64,000 nt of DNA from Streptomyces sp. NBC_00536. Lineage in GTDB: Bacteria > Actinomycetota > Actinomycetes > Streptomycetales > Streptomycetaceae. Every line of letters starts with the position of its first letter. Positions within the stretch are counted from its first letter, which is position 1. The stretch is from NCBI RefSeq assembly GCF_036346295.1, contig NZ_CP107819.1, positions 1,054,001 to 1,118,000 of the forward strand, read 5' to 3'. The position numbers were made by a program, and so were the translations under genes. Under the pieces are notes generated by a model, which did not search any database, was not told the DNA's origin, and saw only the letters and a list, made by a program, of their open reading frames with translations. This document shows positions 17,984-27,030 of this stretch, one piece after another.

Positions 17984-20506
17984 ATGGGGGGTGTGACCCT
18001 CATTGATCAGCTCCCGCCGAACGCCGACCCCGACGCCCTCTTCGAGGCTTTCTCCTCGTGGGCGGAGGACCAGGGCATCACCCTGTACCCGGCGCAGGAG
18101 GAGGCTCTGATCGAGGTCGTCTCCGGGGCGAACGTGGTCCTCTCGACCCCGACCGGCTCCGGCAAGAGCCTGGTGGCCGCCGGAGCGCACTTCACCGCGC
18201 TGGCCCAGGACAAGGTCACCTTCTACACCGCGCCGATCAAGGCCCTGGTGTCGGAGAAGTTCTTCGAGCTGTGCAAGCTCTTCGGCACCGAGAACGTCGG
18301 CATGCTGACCGGCGACGCCTCGGTGAACTCGGACGCCCCCGTGATCTGCTGCACGGCCGAGGTGCTGGCCTCCATCGCCCTGCGCGACGGCCGGAACGCC
18401 GACATCGGCCAGGTCGTGATGGACGAGTTCCACTTCTATGCCGAGCCGGACCGCGGCTGGGCCTGGCAGATCCCGCTGCTGGAACTCCCCCAGGCCCAGT
18501 TCGTCCTGATGTCGGCCACCCTCGGTGACATGAAGCGGTTCGAGGAGGACCTGACCCGGCGCACCGGGCGCCCGACCTCGGTGGTCCGCTCCGCGACCCG
18601 GCCCGTCCCGCTGTCGTACGAATACGTCACCACGCCGATCACCGACACCATCACCGAGCTGCTGGAGACCCGGCAGGCACCGGTGTACGTGGTGCACTTC
18701 ACGCAGGCGCAGGCGGTCGAGCGGGCGCAGTCGCTGATGAGCATCAACATGTGCACGCGCGAGGAGAAGGACAAGATCGCCGAGCTGATCGGCCACTTCC
18801 GCTTCACCACCAAGTTCGGCCAGAACCTCTCGCGCTACGTCCGCCACGGCATCGGCGTCCACCACGCGGGCATGCTGCCGAAGTACCGGCGCCTGGTCGA
18901 GAAGCTGGCCCAGGCCGGTCTGCTCAAGGTCATCTGCGGTACCGACACCCTCGGCGTCGGCGTGAACGTCCCGATCCGCACCGTGCTCTTCACCGCCCTC
19001 ACCAAATACGACGGCAACCGGGTCCGCACGCTGCGCGCCCGCGAGTTCCACCAGATCGCCGGCCGCGCGGGGCGCGCGGGCTTCGACACCGCGGGCTATG
19101 TGGTCGCCCAGGCGCCCGAGCACGTGATCGAGAACGAGAAGGCGCTCGCGAAGGCGGGCGACGACCCGAAGAAGCGCCGCAAGGTGGTCCGCAAGAAGGC
19201 CCCCGAGGGCTTCGTCGCCTGGTCCGACATCACCTTCGAGAAGCTGATCGGCGCCGACCCGGAGCCGCTGACCTCGCGCTTCAAGGTCACCAACATCATG
19301 CTGCTGTCGGTCATCGCCCGGCCCGGGGATGCCTTCAAGGCGATGCGCCACCTCCTTGAGGACAACCACGAGCCGCGCAAGAACCAGCTGCGCCACATCC
19401 GCCGGGCCATCGCGATCTACCGCTCGCTGCTGGACGGCGGCGTGGTCGAGAAGCTCGACACCCCCGACGCCGAGGGCCGCACCATCCGGCTCACCGTCGA
19501 CCTCCAGCAGGACTTCGCGCTGAACCAGCCGCTGTCCACCTTCGCGCTGGCTTCCTTCGACCTGCTGGACCCGGAGTCGCCCTCCTACGCGCTGGACATG
19601 GTCTCGGTGGTGGAGTCCACGCTGGACGACCCGCGCCAGATCCTCGCCGCGCAGCAGAACAAGGAGCGCGGCATCGCCGTGGGCGCGATGAAGGCCGACG
19701 GGATCGAGTACGAGGAGCGGATGGAGCGGCTCCAGGACGTCACCTATCCCAAGCCGCTCGAAGAGCTGCTCCTGCACGCCTACGACGTGTACAGCAAGAG
19801 CCACCCGTGGGTCCGTGACCACCCGGTCTCCCCGAAGTCGATCATCCGCGACATGTACGAGCGCGCGATGACCTTCACCGAATTCACCTCCTTCTACGAG
19901 CTGGCCCGCACCGAGGGCATCGTGCTGCGCTATCTGGCGGGCGCGTACAAGGCGCTCGACCACACCATCCCGGACGACCTGAAGTCCGAGGACCTCCAGG
20001 ACCTCATCGCCTGGCTCGGCGAACTGGTCCGCCAGGTCGACTCCAGCCTCCTCGACGAGTGGGAGCAGCTGGCGAACCCGGAGGTGGAGACGGCGGAGCA
20101 GGCCCAGGAGAAGGCCGACCAGGTCAAGCCGGTCACGGCGAACGCCCGCGCCTTCCGCGTCCTCGTCCGCAACGCCATGTTCCGCCGGGTGGAACTGGCC
20201 GCCCTGGACAACCTGCACGAGCTGGGCGAGCTGGACTCCGAGTCCGGCTGGAACGCCGACGCGTGGGGCGATGCGATGGACGCGTACTGGGACGAGTACG
20301 ACGACCTCGGCACCGGCCCGGACGCGCGCGGCCCCAAGCTGCTGATGATCGAGGAGGACGCGGAGCACGGCCTGTGGCGCGTCCGCCAGGCCTTCGCCGA
20401 CCCGAACGGCGACCATGGCTGGGGCATCAGCGCCGAGGTCGACCTCGCCGCCTCCGACGAGGAGGGCCGGGCGGTCGTCCGGGTCACCGCCGTCGGCGAA
20501 CTCTGA
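17984..20506 (+). CDS. Ski2-like DEAD/DEAH-box helicase with C-terminal DUF3516
   Basis: The 840-residue protein has superfamily 2 helicase motifs in order: Walker A TPTGSGKS (about residue 53), APIKALV, DEFHFY (motif II with a DEFH variant), SATLGD, VHHAGMLPKYRRLVE, and motif VI HQIAGRAGRAG. The long C-terminal part (about 430-840) corresponds to the domain found on actinobacterial Ski2-type RNA helicases. It likely unwinds RNA or RNA-DNA during RNA turnover. The start is uncertain between the ATG at 17984 and a nearby GTG. It is followed by tesB after 133 bases holding short direct repeats. Confidence 0.88.
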   Translation: MGGVTLIDQLPPNADPDALFEAFSSWAEDQGITLYPAQEEALIEVVSGANVVLSTPTGSGKSLVAAGAHFTALAQDKVTFYTAPIKALVSEKFFELCKLFGTENVGMLTGDASVNSDAPVICCTAEVLASIALRDGRNADIGQVVMDEFHFYAEPDRGWAWQIPLLELPQAQFVLMSATLGDMKRFEEDLTRRTGRPTSVVRSATRPVPLSYEYVTTPITDTITELLETRQAPVYVVHFTQAQAVERAQSLMSINMCTREEKDKIAELIGHFRFTTKFGQNLSRYVRHGIGVHHAGMLPKYRRLVEKLAQAGLLKVICGTDTLGVGVNVPIRTVLFTALTKYDGNRVRTLRAREFHQIAGRAGRAGFDTAGYVVAQAPEHVIENEKALAKAGDDPKKRRKVVRKKAPEGFVAWSDITFEKLIGADPEPLTSRFKVTNIMLLSVIARPGDAFKAMRHLLEDNHEPRKNQLRHIRRAIAIYRSLLDGGVVEKLDTPDAEGRTIRLTVDLQQDFALNQPLSTFALASFDLLDPESPSYALDMVSVVESTLDDPRQILAAQQNKERGIAVGAMKADGIEYEERMERLQDVTYPKPLEELLLHAYDVYSKSHPWVRDHPVSPKSIIRDMYERAMTFTEFTSFYELARTEGIVLRYLAGAYKALDHTIPDDLKSEDLQDLIAWLGELVRQVDSSLLDEWEQLANPEVETAEQAQEKADQVKPVTANARAFRVLVRNAMFRRVELAALDNLHELGELDSESGWNADAWGDAMDAYWDEYDDLGTGPDARGPKLLMIEEDAEHGLWRVRQAFADPNGDHGWGISAEVDLAASDEEGRAVVRVTAVGEL

Positions 20507-20533
20507 CCGTCCCCGGCCCCGTCCGGCCGCGCA

Positions 20534-20588
20534 CCCGTCCGGCCCGTATGGGTTCAGCCCGCATCCGTCCGGCCCGTATCCGTCCGGC
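20534..20588. repeat. short direct repeats between helicase and tesB
   Basis: CCGTCCGGCCCGTAT occurs twice 30 bases apart, followed by a third partial copy CCGTCCGG, in the leader of tesB. Function is unknown. Confidence 0.5.
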
Positions 20589-20639
20589 GCCCTCGACGCC
20601 ACCGGCACCGCCGCCCCCGACCTCAGTGGAGAACCCCTG

Positions 20640-21536
20640 ATGACGAACCCCGCCGAGAGACTGGTCGACCTGCTCGACCTGGAGCAGATCGAGGTCAACA
20701 TCTTCCGCGGCCGCAGTCCGCAGGAGTCCCTCCAGCGGGTCTTCGGCGGCCAGGTGGCCGGCCAGGCGCTGGTGGCGGCCGGCCGGACCACTGAGGGCGG
20801 CCGCCCGGTCCACTCGCTGCACGCGTACTTCCTGCGCCCCGGTATCCCCGGAGTGCCGATCGTGTACCAGGTGGAGCGGGTGCGGGACGGGCGCTCCTTC
20901 ACCACCCGCCGCGTCACCGCGGTCCAGCAGGGCAAGACGATCTTCAACCTCACCGCCTCCTTCCATCAGCCGGAGGACGGCAGCATCGAGCACCAGCTGC
21001 CTCCTCGTCTGGACTTTCCGCACCCCGACACGCTGCCGAAGGTCGCGGACGAGATCCGCGCGCACCTGGGGGCGCTGCCCGAGGCCCTGGAGCGGATGGC
21101 CCGCCGCCAGCCCTTCGACATCCGGTACGTGGACCGGCTCCGCTGGACCCCCGAGGACCTCAAGGACGCCGATCCCCGCAGCGCCGTGTGGATGCGCGCG
21201 GTCGGCCCGCTGGGCGACGACCCCCTCGTGCACACCTGCGCCCTGACCTACGCCAGCGACATGACCCTCCTCGATGCCGTGCGCATTCCCGTGGAGCCGC
21301 TGTGGGGCATGCGCGGTTTCGACATGGCGAGCCTGGACCACGCCATGTGGTTCCACCGCCCGTTCCGGGCGGACGAGTGGTTCCTCTACGACCAGGAGTC
21401 CCCCATCGCCCACGGTGGCCGGGGGCTGGCCCGTGGCCGGATCTACGATGTGGAGGGCCGCCTGCTGGTCTCCGTCGTGCAGGAGGGACTGTTCCGTCCC
21501 TACCCCCGGCCTTCCGAACCGTCACCGAAGAGCTGA
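20640..21536 (+). CDS. tesB: acyl-CoA thioesterase II
   Basis: The protein is 298 residues from the ATG at 20640, with GGAG eight bases upstream. It has the double hot-dog TesB fold signatures: FRGRSPQESLQRVFGGQVAGQAL near the N-terminus, SLHAYFLRPG, VERVRDGRSFTTRRVTAVQ, and a C-terminal MWFHRPFRADEWFLYDQESP and GLARGRIYD. TesB hydrolyses medium- and long-chain acyl-CoA in the cytoplasm. A YchJ-family gene begins eight bases after the stop, so the two are probably co-transcribed. Confidence 0.92.
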   Translation: MTNPAERLVDLLDLEQIEVNIFRGRSPQESLQRVFGGQVAGQALVAAGRTTEGGRPVHSLHAYFLRPGIPGVPIVYQVERVRDGRSFTTRRVTAVQQGKTIFNLTASFHQPEDGSIEHQLPPRLDFPHPDTLPKVADEIRAHLGALPEALERMARRQPFDIRYVDRLRWTPEDLKDADPRSAVWMRAVGPLGDDPLVHTCALTYASDMTLLDAVRIPVEPLWGMRGFDMASLDHAMWFHRPFRADEWFLYDQESPIAHGGRGLARGRIYDVEGRLLVSVVQEGLFRPYPRPSEPSPKS

Positions 21537-21544
21537 GTGCGCCC

Positions 21545-21946
21545 ATGCCGACCCCGGCCCTCCCCTGCCCCTGCGGGCTGCCCGCCGCCTACCCCGACTG
21601 CTGTGGGCGCTTCCACTCCGGCACACGGCAGGCCCCCACGGCGGAGCTGCTGATGCGGTCCCGGTTCAGCGCCTTCGCCGTTGGCGACACCGCCTATCTG
21701 CTGCGCTCCTGGCATCCTTCGACCCGCCCGGGGCGGCTCGACCTGGATCCCGGCCAGCGCTGGGAACGGCTGGAGATCCTGCGTACCGAGCGCGGCGGGA
21801 TGTTCGAGACGGAGGGCACCGTCGAGTTCCGGGCGCACTACCGCGAGGGCGGGCACACCGGGTCGCTGCTGGAGCACAGCACCTTCTCCCGCGAGGGCGG
21901 TGCCTGGGTCTACGTCGGCCCCCTCTCCCCCGTCGTCTTCGACTGA
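21545..21946 (+). CDS. YchJ-family protein with N-terminal SEC-C-like zinc motif
   Basis: This 133-residue protein begins PCPCGLPAAYPDCCGRFHSG, a Cys-rich zinc-binding motif like that of SEC-C/YchJ proteins. It continues with the YchJ domain (AELLMRSRFSAFAVGDTAYLLRSWHP, FRAHYREGG, HSTFSREGGAWVYV). The function of the family is unknown. Its 3' end overlaps the convergent downstream gene by 37 bases. Confidence 0.85.
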   Translation: MPTPALPCPCGLPAAYPDCCGRFHSGTRQAPTAELLMRSRFSAFAVGDTAYLLRSWHPSTRPGRLDLDPGQRWERLEILRTERGGMFETEGTVEFRAHYREGGHTGSLLEHSTFSREGGAWVYVGPLSPVVFD

Positions 21947-22779
21947 TCCCGCGCCCCGGCGAGCGCGAACTCCAGACTGGTCCGGTACCAGCGCAGCTCG
22001 TCCGGGGGCTCCGCCAACAGCAACCCGCTCGCCACGGCCGCGGCGGCCGGGATCTGCGGGTGCCCGTAGGGCGGCGGCGGCGCGAGCCCGGTGAGCAGGA
22101 TCCGCTCGGCCCGGTCGGGCACCGCCCGCTCCAGCTCCTCCTCCGGCAGCACGGAAGCCAGTACCGCCGCCCGCTCCCAGGGATCCGCGGTACGTCTCAG
22201 CAGGAGCCCCACATGCCGGCCGCGCCAGCGCCGGGGCCGCAGGTCCGCGCGAGCCTCGACCAGCGCGCGGTCCTCCGGGGGCGCGCTCCCGCGCAGCAAC
22301 CCCGGTTCCCGTTCGGCGAACGCGGCCAGCTCCGCGGCGAGGTAGAGCCAGACGACGGCCCGGTAGCGGTTGATCCGGTAGCCGACCGGTGTGACCCGCC
22401 CGCAGCGCGCGAGCCGGGTGAACCGGCCGGGGCTGATGCCCAGCAGCTCGGCCGCATCCGCGGCGCCCACCGTCCGGACCCGCTCGCGCAGGGCGTCCGG
22501 GAACCCCTCCGCCGCCCTGACCCGGTCCAGCTCGGCCCGCGCGAACCGCGCGGCCCCGCTCGGCGCGCACGGCCCGGCCCGGACCATGCCCAGCTGCACG
22601 GCCCGGGCCAACTCGCTCCGCCGCAGCCCCAGTTCCTCGGCGGCCCGGCCGCCGCCGACAGCCCCCGACACCCCTCCGTGCCCCGACCGCGACCTCGACC
22701 CGGGCTCCGACCCCGACCTCGACCCGGGCTCCGGCCTCATGCCCGGCACCGCTGTCACGACCCTGCTCTTGACCTCCAT
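21910..22779 (-). CDS. uncharacterised Streptomyces protein with helix-turn-helix-like centre
   Basis: The protein is 289 residues from the ATG at 22779, which has GGGAGG six bases upstream. The N-terminus contains Ser/Gly/Pro-rich repeats (EPGSRSGSEPGSRSRSG). The centre, AADAAELLGISPGRFTRLARCGRVTPVGYRINRYRAVVWLYL, looks like an MerR/excisionase-type helix-turn-helix. The rest is helical and rich in Arg, Leu and Glu. It resembles Streptomyces-restricted proteins of unknown function; a DNA-binding role is only inferred. Confidence 0.65.
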   Translation of the reverse strand: MEVKSRVVTAVPGMRPEPGSRSGSEPGSRSRSGHGGVSGAVGGGRAAEELGLRRSELARAVQLGMVRAGPCAPSGAARFARAELDRVRAAEGFPDALRERVRTVGAADAAELLGISPGRFTRLARCGRVTPVGYRINRYRAVVWLYLAAELAAFAEREPGLLRGSAPPEDRALVEARADLRPRRWRGRHVGLLLRRTADPWERAAVLASVLPEEELERAVPDRAERILLTGLAPPPPYGHPQIPAAAAVASGLLLAEPPDELRWYRTSLEFALAGARDQSKTTGERGPT

Positions 22780-22880
22780 GACGGTCCTCCCCCGCACGCG
22801 TTGATTACTCTGCGTGAAGACCGTAACTCGGTGCGACAGGGCCCCGCAAAGCCTGTGGATAACTCCCGCGACCACCCTCC

Positions 22881-22912
22881 GGCGGCAGGCGGCAGGCGGC
22901 AGGCGGCGGGCA
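22881..22912. repeat. heptamer tandem repeat GGCAGGC
   Basis: About four tandem copies of a GGCAGGC/GGCGGGC heptamer lie in the 162-base space between the HTH-like gene and the oxidase gene. It is a simple-sequence tract with no visible function. Confidence 0.65.
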
Positions 22913-22941
22913 GCGGCCGAGGCAGGAGCCATCGGACACGC

Positions 22942-24741
22942 CTATCGCAGCTGTACGAACTTCGCCGTGCTGGGCACGCCTCGCTCATCGAGCAGGAAGA
23001 GCATGTAGAAGCCGGGCGGTGCGTCCGCGGACGTGGGCGGGGCCTGGAGGTCCAGCGTGACCCCGTCGCGTTTGACGATGGACAGCTCGATGTGGCGCTG
23101 GCTTGTGTTCACGGAGTGCGTCGCGGTCGTCGGCGCCAGGAGCACGGCCTTCTTGACCTGCTCCGGGGTCGAGGTCGTCACCCTGAAGGGGGAGGCGTAG
23201 CCGACAGCCTTGTCGGGCACCGTGCCGAGCTGGGGACGGCTGCCGCCCTGATGGAGGTAGGCGGGTTCGAAGATCTCGATGCTGCCGTTCATGCTGTCGG
23301 AGATGTTCGGGTCGTTGGCGAGCTGCTGGAGTTCGTCGCCGGTGACCAGGATCCGGCCGTCGGGCAGGACGACGGCGTTGGAGTGGTAGCCGCGCGGCAG
23401 CCGCTGGACCGGGCCGAGCCGCCACTGGCCGGCCGCGTCCCGGGTCTCGGTCTGCCGGTACTTGAGGTCGGCCTCGGGGTTGTACGGGCCGTTGCCGTAG
23501 TCCCGGATCGCGTAGGCGCCGTTGACCGTGAGCAGGGTCGCGTCGGGCATCAGCAGGGTGTCGTCCTGGGTCCGGCCGAAAGCGCGCGGCTGCTGCTTCT
23601 CCCACGCGCCGTTCGCGAGCTCGTAGGTGTCCGGATCGTCGCGGTCGCCACCGAGTACGAGGACCGAGTCCGGGCCGTGCAGCCCCGCGGGCAGGGGCAC
23701 GGCGGAGCCGTAGCCGCGGTCGATGCCGTCGGGGCGGGCGGGCAGGCCGGTGCGGGTTTCGGCGACCGGGTCGAAGGCGAACTGCTTGGCCGAGTCGCGG
23801 CCGAGCCCGTAGACCTTGCCGTCGCGCAAGGTGAACAGGTGTGGATAGTCGCTCTCCGCACCGAAGGGCGCGTCGACGCGGAGGCTGTCCGTCGGCACGC
23901 CGCGCGGGATGGCGGTCTTCTCGAAGGGGACGGGGTGGGTCTTGGCGGGGAACCGCTCGATGAGGGAGGTGGCGGTTCCCCAGCCCGTGGCGGAGTGCCC
24001 GGACATGATCAGCAGCCGACCGTCGGGGGCGGTCGCCACGGAGGGGTACCAGCGGCCCACCGCCATGTCCTTGTTGAGTGCCCAGGTCTCCGTCCACGGG
24101 TCGAACACCAGGGACAGTCTGGCGCCGGCGCCGCCGCCGAAGCCGAGGTTGCCGCCGAACACGCCGAGCATCCCGTTGGGCAGGAAGGCGTGCCCGGAAC
24201 AGAAGAAGGGCGCCGGGCGCGCCTGGTACGTACCGTCCGGGACGAAGACCGTGGGCGGGGTGACCTTCTTGAAGGCCAGGGCCGTGGTGCCCTTCGACGG
24301 ATCCCACAGGTACGCCCGCCCCGCGTTGGCCTTGCCGATGGTCCCGGTCGGGGCGGGCTCCTGGGTCGGGTTGTCCTCCATCCGTTCGAAGGAGAACAGC
24401 AGCACCTTCCCGGTGGGCAGCATCGCGATGTGCGCGGCGAAATCGGGCGACGGGAAGTACTCGGCGAACCGCCCGTACTCCTTCGGGCCGAACTTCGCGT
24501 TCGCCAGGCGCTGGGACCTCGTGAGGTCCTTGAGGCTGTCGATCCGGGTCAGCTGCGAGTACCCGCTCAACGCCGCCATCGACTCACGGAGGCGCGCATG
24601 CTCGTGGGCGTGCTCCTGGCCGAGGGCCGCCGACTCCTCCGGCCGTTCGGACCCCTCGTGGGCGGCGGCCGGCGCGGCCGCCGCCAGCACCACGGCCACG
24701 GCGCACGACGTGAGCCTGCCGGACCATCTCTTGCGCGCCAT
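22942..24741 (-). CDS. secreted copper-radical oxidase (galactose oxidase/GlxA-like)
   Basis: The protein is 599 residues from the ATG at 24741 (GAGGAG upstream), with a Sec signal ending around PAAA. Kelch-type beta-propeller repeats run from about residue 75 to 480, and a C-terminal DUF1929-like domain ends the chain. All copper-radical ligands of the family are visible: Cys181 (FFCSGH) and Tyr232 (RWYPS) for the thioether cofactor, Tyr452-His453 (GYHSN) and His542 (THSVN). It should oxidise an alcohol or aldehyde to give H2O2. Streptomyces GlxA acts with the glycan synthase CslA in hyphal-tip glycan deposition, but no cslA is adjacent here. Confidence 0.85.
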   Translation of the reverse strand: MARKRWSGRLTSCAVAVVLAAAAPAAAHEGSERPEESAALGQEHAHEHARLRESMAALSGYSQLTRIDSLKDLTRSQRLANAKFGPKEYGRFAEYFPSPDFAAHIAMLPTGKVLLFSFERMEDNPTQEPAPTGTIGKANAGRAYLWDPSKGTTALAFKKVTPPTVFVPDGTYQARPAPFFCSGHAFLPNGMLGVFGGNLGFGGGAGARLSLVFDPWTETWALNKDMAVGRWYPSVATAPDGRLLIMSGHSATGWGTATSLIERFPAKTHPVPFEKTAIPRGVPTDSLRVDAPFGAESDYPHLFTLRDGKVYGLGRDSAKQFAFDPVAETRTGLPARPDGIDRGYGSAVPLPAGLHGPDSVLVLGGDRDDPDTYELANGAWEKQQPRAFGRTQDDTLLMPDATLLTVNGAYAIRDYGNGPYNPEADLKYRQTETRDAAGQWRLGPVQRLPRGYHSNAVVLPDGRILVTGDELQQLANDPNISDSMNGSIEIFEPAYLHQGGSRPQLGTVPDKAVGYASPFRVTTSTPEQVKKAVLLAPTTATHSVNTSQRHIELSIVKRDGVTLDLQAPPTSADAPPGFYMLFLLDERGVPSTAKFVQLR

Positions 24742-25028
24742 GGAACTCCTCACGGTTGCACTCGCTGCGGACCTCGCCCGCCACGACCGTTGTATGACGG
24801 GGCGTGAGGCACCGCACCTCCTCGCACACAAGCGCCGTGCGGCCATCCGTGCAGCCATCCGCGCGGGACACCCGGACCGGCTTGGGCGGCGGCTGGCGGG
24901 TTCGTCCGACCGGCCGTCACCCCCTCCCCTCTCCCCCCACCCCCATCAGCCCTATGGCCACACCACACCCCCGTCACGTAAGGTTCCTTTCGCACTATCA
25001 GCCATTACCACCCAGGGGGCGGACAACG

Positions 25029-25703
25029 ATGCCGGACGACAGCAGGACCCCGGACGACAGCAGGATCAGCGAACTCGTGCGGATGTGGATCGACGGCTGG
25101 GTCGTCTCGCGCGGCGGCTCCGACCCGATCGACGAGCCGTGGGGGTGGACGATCGACGTCGGGCAGGCCAAACACGTCGCCCGCCACGTGCTGCCGGAGC
25201 CCTCCGAGGGCGATGTGCGCAAGATCGTCGCTGCGACGAGCGCGCCCGGGACGTGGCTCAAGCTGTTCGCCGAGGACCAGGAAGTCCTGCCCTGGGTCGG
25301 GCCGGGCTGGCGGTGCGACATCCCCGGTTTCCTGATGACCTGCCGGCTGACGTCCGAGCGCCCTGAGGTGCCGGCCGGTTACACACTCACCCAGTGGACC
25401 CGCGGCGGTGTCAGGCGCGTGCTGGTCCGCACCCATGACGGACACTTCGCCGCCCGCGGACAGATCGCCCAGGTGGGCGACCACGCCGTGGTCGACCAGG
25501 TCGAGACGGCCCCCGAGCACCGGCGCAAGGGCCTCGGCGGCCTGGTGATGCGCACGCTCCAGGGCACCGCGTACGAGGCCGGTGCGCGGACCGGACTCCT
25601 GGTCGGCACGCCCGACGGCCGGGCGCTCTACTCCTCGATGGGCTGGACCACGCGCTCCCCGATGGCGAGCCTCTGGTACGAGCCGTCGGATGGCGCCCGC
25701 TGA
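25029..25703 (+). CDS. GNAT-family N-acetyltransferase
   Basis: The protein is 224 residues from the ATG at 25029. The GNAT fold is seen in the C-terminal half: VVDQVETAPEHRRKGLGGLVMRTLQ contains the acetyl-CoA-binding Arg/Gln-x-x-Gly-x-Gly/Ala region, and GTPDGRALYSSMGW is the final strand. The N-terminal half is Trp-rich and not recognised. The first 26 bases contain an imperfect duplication (CCGGACGACAGCAGGA twice), which yields PDDSR-T-PDDSR. The substrate is unknown. It is divergent from the oxidase gene; the 287-base gap includes a T/A-rich patch near 24975-25010 that may hold the promoter. Confidence 0.8.
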   Translation: MPDDSRTPDDSRISELVRMWIDGWVVSRGGSDPIDEPWGWTIDVGQAKHVARHVLPEPSEGDVRKIVAATSAPGTWLKLFAEDQEVLPWVGPGWRCDIPGFLMTCRLTSERPEVPAGYTLTQWTRGGVRRVLVRTHDGHFAARGQIAQVGDHAVVDQVETAPEHRRKGLGGLVMRTLQGTAYEAGARTGLLVGTPDGRALYSSMGWTTRSPMASLWYEPSDGAR

Positions 25704-25721
25704 GGTCTCCGTGGACGGCGG

Positions 25722-25800
25722 TGGACCACCACCGCCGCCACCACCGCCGCCACCACCGCGGCCACGCCGTCGTCGCCGTCGCCGTCGCCGTCGTCGCCGC
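25722..25800. repeat. trinucleotide microsatellite (CCA/CCG then GTC/GCC)
   Basis: A run of ACC/GCC triplets passes into GTC/GCC triplets (about 79 bases) in the 110-base space between the convergent GNAT and roadblock genes. In reverse it reads as GGT/GGC then GGC/GAC. It might extend a reading frame with poly-Pro or poly-Arg if a stop were lost, but here it lies outside both genes. Confidence 0.75.
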
Positions 25801-25813
25801 ACGGAATCATGGT

Positions 25814-26212
25814 CTAGCCGCCGGTGATCCGCCGCTCCGCGACGCCCAGGTGCTCGCCCACCCGGTTGACCAGCAGGGTCATCTCGTACGCGACCTGCAC
25901 GTAGTCCGCCTCGGTCGCGGTCAGGACGCACAGCGAGCTGCCCGCGCCGGCCGCCATCACCAGCAGGACCCCTTCGTCGTACTCGACGACGGTCTGACGC
26001 ACCTCCCCGGCCCGGAAGTGCCGCCCTGAGCCCTTCGCCAGGCTCTGCAGTCCGGCCGAAACCGCCGCCAGGTGCTCCGCGTCCTCCCGCGCCAGACCCG
26101 CACTGGCGCTCGTCACCAGGCCGTCGTTGGAGAGCACCACCGCGTGCCGGACCTGCTGCACCCTGCGCGTCAGGTCATCCAGCAGCCAGTCGAGCTGCTT
26201 GTCCAGTGCCAT
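25814..26212 (-). CDS. roadblock/LC7 protein (second CvnB-like)
   Basis: The 132-residue protein is of the roadblock/LC7 family: LDWLLDDLTRRVQQVRHAVVLSNDGL, AREDAEHLAAVSAGLQSLAKGSGRHF, and YVQVAYEMTLLVNRVGEHL. It is a close paralogue of the conservon CvnB at 27528-27971. GGGAGGGG precedes the ATG at 26212. It lies 174 bases downstream of the CvnD-like gene in the same orientation. Roadblock proteins bind and regulate Ras-like GTPases, so it may act on the adjacent CvnD-type GTPase. Confidence 0.87.
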   Translation of the reverse strand: MALDKQLDWLLDDLTRRVQQVRHAVVLSNDGLVTSASAGLAREDAEHLAAVSAGLQSLAKGSGRHFRAGEVRQTVVEYDEGVLLVMAAGAGSSLCVLTATEADYVQVAYEMTLLVNRVGEHLGVAERRITGG

Positions 26213-26386
26213 ATTCCGCCCCTCCCCGTTGACCCGGCCGACCCGGCCGCGCCCACCCCCGCACCGTCGTCTCGCCAGCCTTCCCCACCAGGGGCTTTCC
26301 GGCAAGGAGGATGTCCCCGTGGCGAGCAAGATGACTCAAGAGGAACGGGGTGCGGTCGGCATCACCGGCCGAGGATCACCGCGGCC

Positions 26387-27016
26387 TCACACGGAATCCG
26401 CCTGCGGCTCCACCGAGTCCAGGAGCCGGGCGGTGTGCATCCGCCCGGCGTACTCGACCAGCCTGATCAGCACTTCCTTCCCCGAGTCCTTGTCCCGCGC
26501 ATCGCACAGCACCACCGGGGTCCCCGCCTCCAGGTCCAGCGCCCGTGACACCTCGTGCGCGCCGTAACCCCGCGCACCGGAGAAGCAGTTCACGGCCACC
26601 ACGAACGGGATGCGCCGGTGCTCGAAGTAGTCCACTGCCGGGAAGCAGTCCTGCAGCCGCCGGGTGTCGGCGAGCACGACGGCCCCCAGCGCGCCCTGCG
26701 ACAGCTCGTCCCACAGGAACCAGAACCGGTCCTGCCCCGGCGTGCCGAACAGGTACAGCGCCAGGCCCTCGCGGATGGTGATCCGGCCGAAGTCCATGGC
26801 CACCGTGGTGGTGGTCTTCTGGTCCACCCCTCCCGTGTCGTCGACCAGTTCGCCCGCCTCGCTGAGCAGTTCCTCGGTCCGCAGCGGACGGATCTCGCTG
26901 ACCGCGCCCACCAGCGTGGTCTTGCCGACCCCGAAGCCACCGGCCACGAGTATCTTCAGGGCGAGCGCGGCCAGTTCCTCTTCCGCTTCCGGCCCCTGGA
27001 CGTGTTGTCCCATCAC
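26387..27016 (-). CDS. cvnD: conservon GTPase, CvnD type
   Basis: The protein is about 209 residues; a GTG at 27016 with AGGGG six bases upstream, or the ATG at 27013, can start it. It is a small Ras/MglA-like GTPase: P-loop GGFGVGKTT, switch region DQKTTTTVAMDFGRI, GTPGQDRFWFLW, and VAVNCFSGA in the N/TKxD position. It is the fourth gene of a conservon, a membrane-associated sensor kinase-roadblock-DUF742-GTPase module found in many copies in Streptomyces and affecting development or metabolism. Confidence 0.92.
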   Translation of the reverse strand: MMGQHVQGPEAEEELAALALKILVAGGFGVGKTTLVGAVSEIRPLRTEELLSEAGELVDDTGGVDQKTTTTVAMDFGRITIREGLALYLFGTPGQDRFWFLWDELSQGALGAVVLADTRRLQDCFPAVDYFEHRRIPFVVAVNCFSGARGYGAHEVSRALDLEAGTPVVLCDARDKDSGKEVLIRLVEYAGRMHTARLLDSVEPQADSV

Positions 27017-27030
27017 AGTCGTCCCCTCAG

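Noticed and set aside
17960..20953. Long minus-strand frame opposite the helicase and tesB
   Set aside because: Shadow of two well-supported plus-strand genes; low-complexity composition and no motifs.
26282..26567. Plus-strand frame with a good AAGGAGG opposite the start of the cvnD-cvnB' gap
   Set aside because: The product is Ser/Arg-rich with no domain and runs antisense into cvnD; the ribosome-binding match is probably chance.
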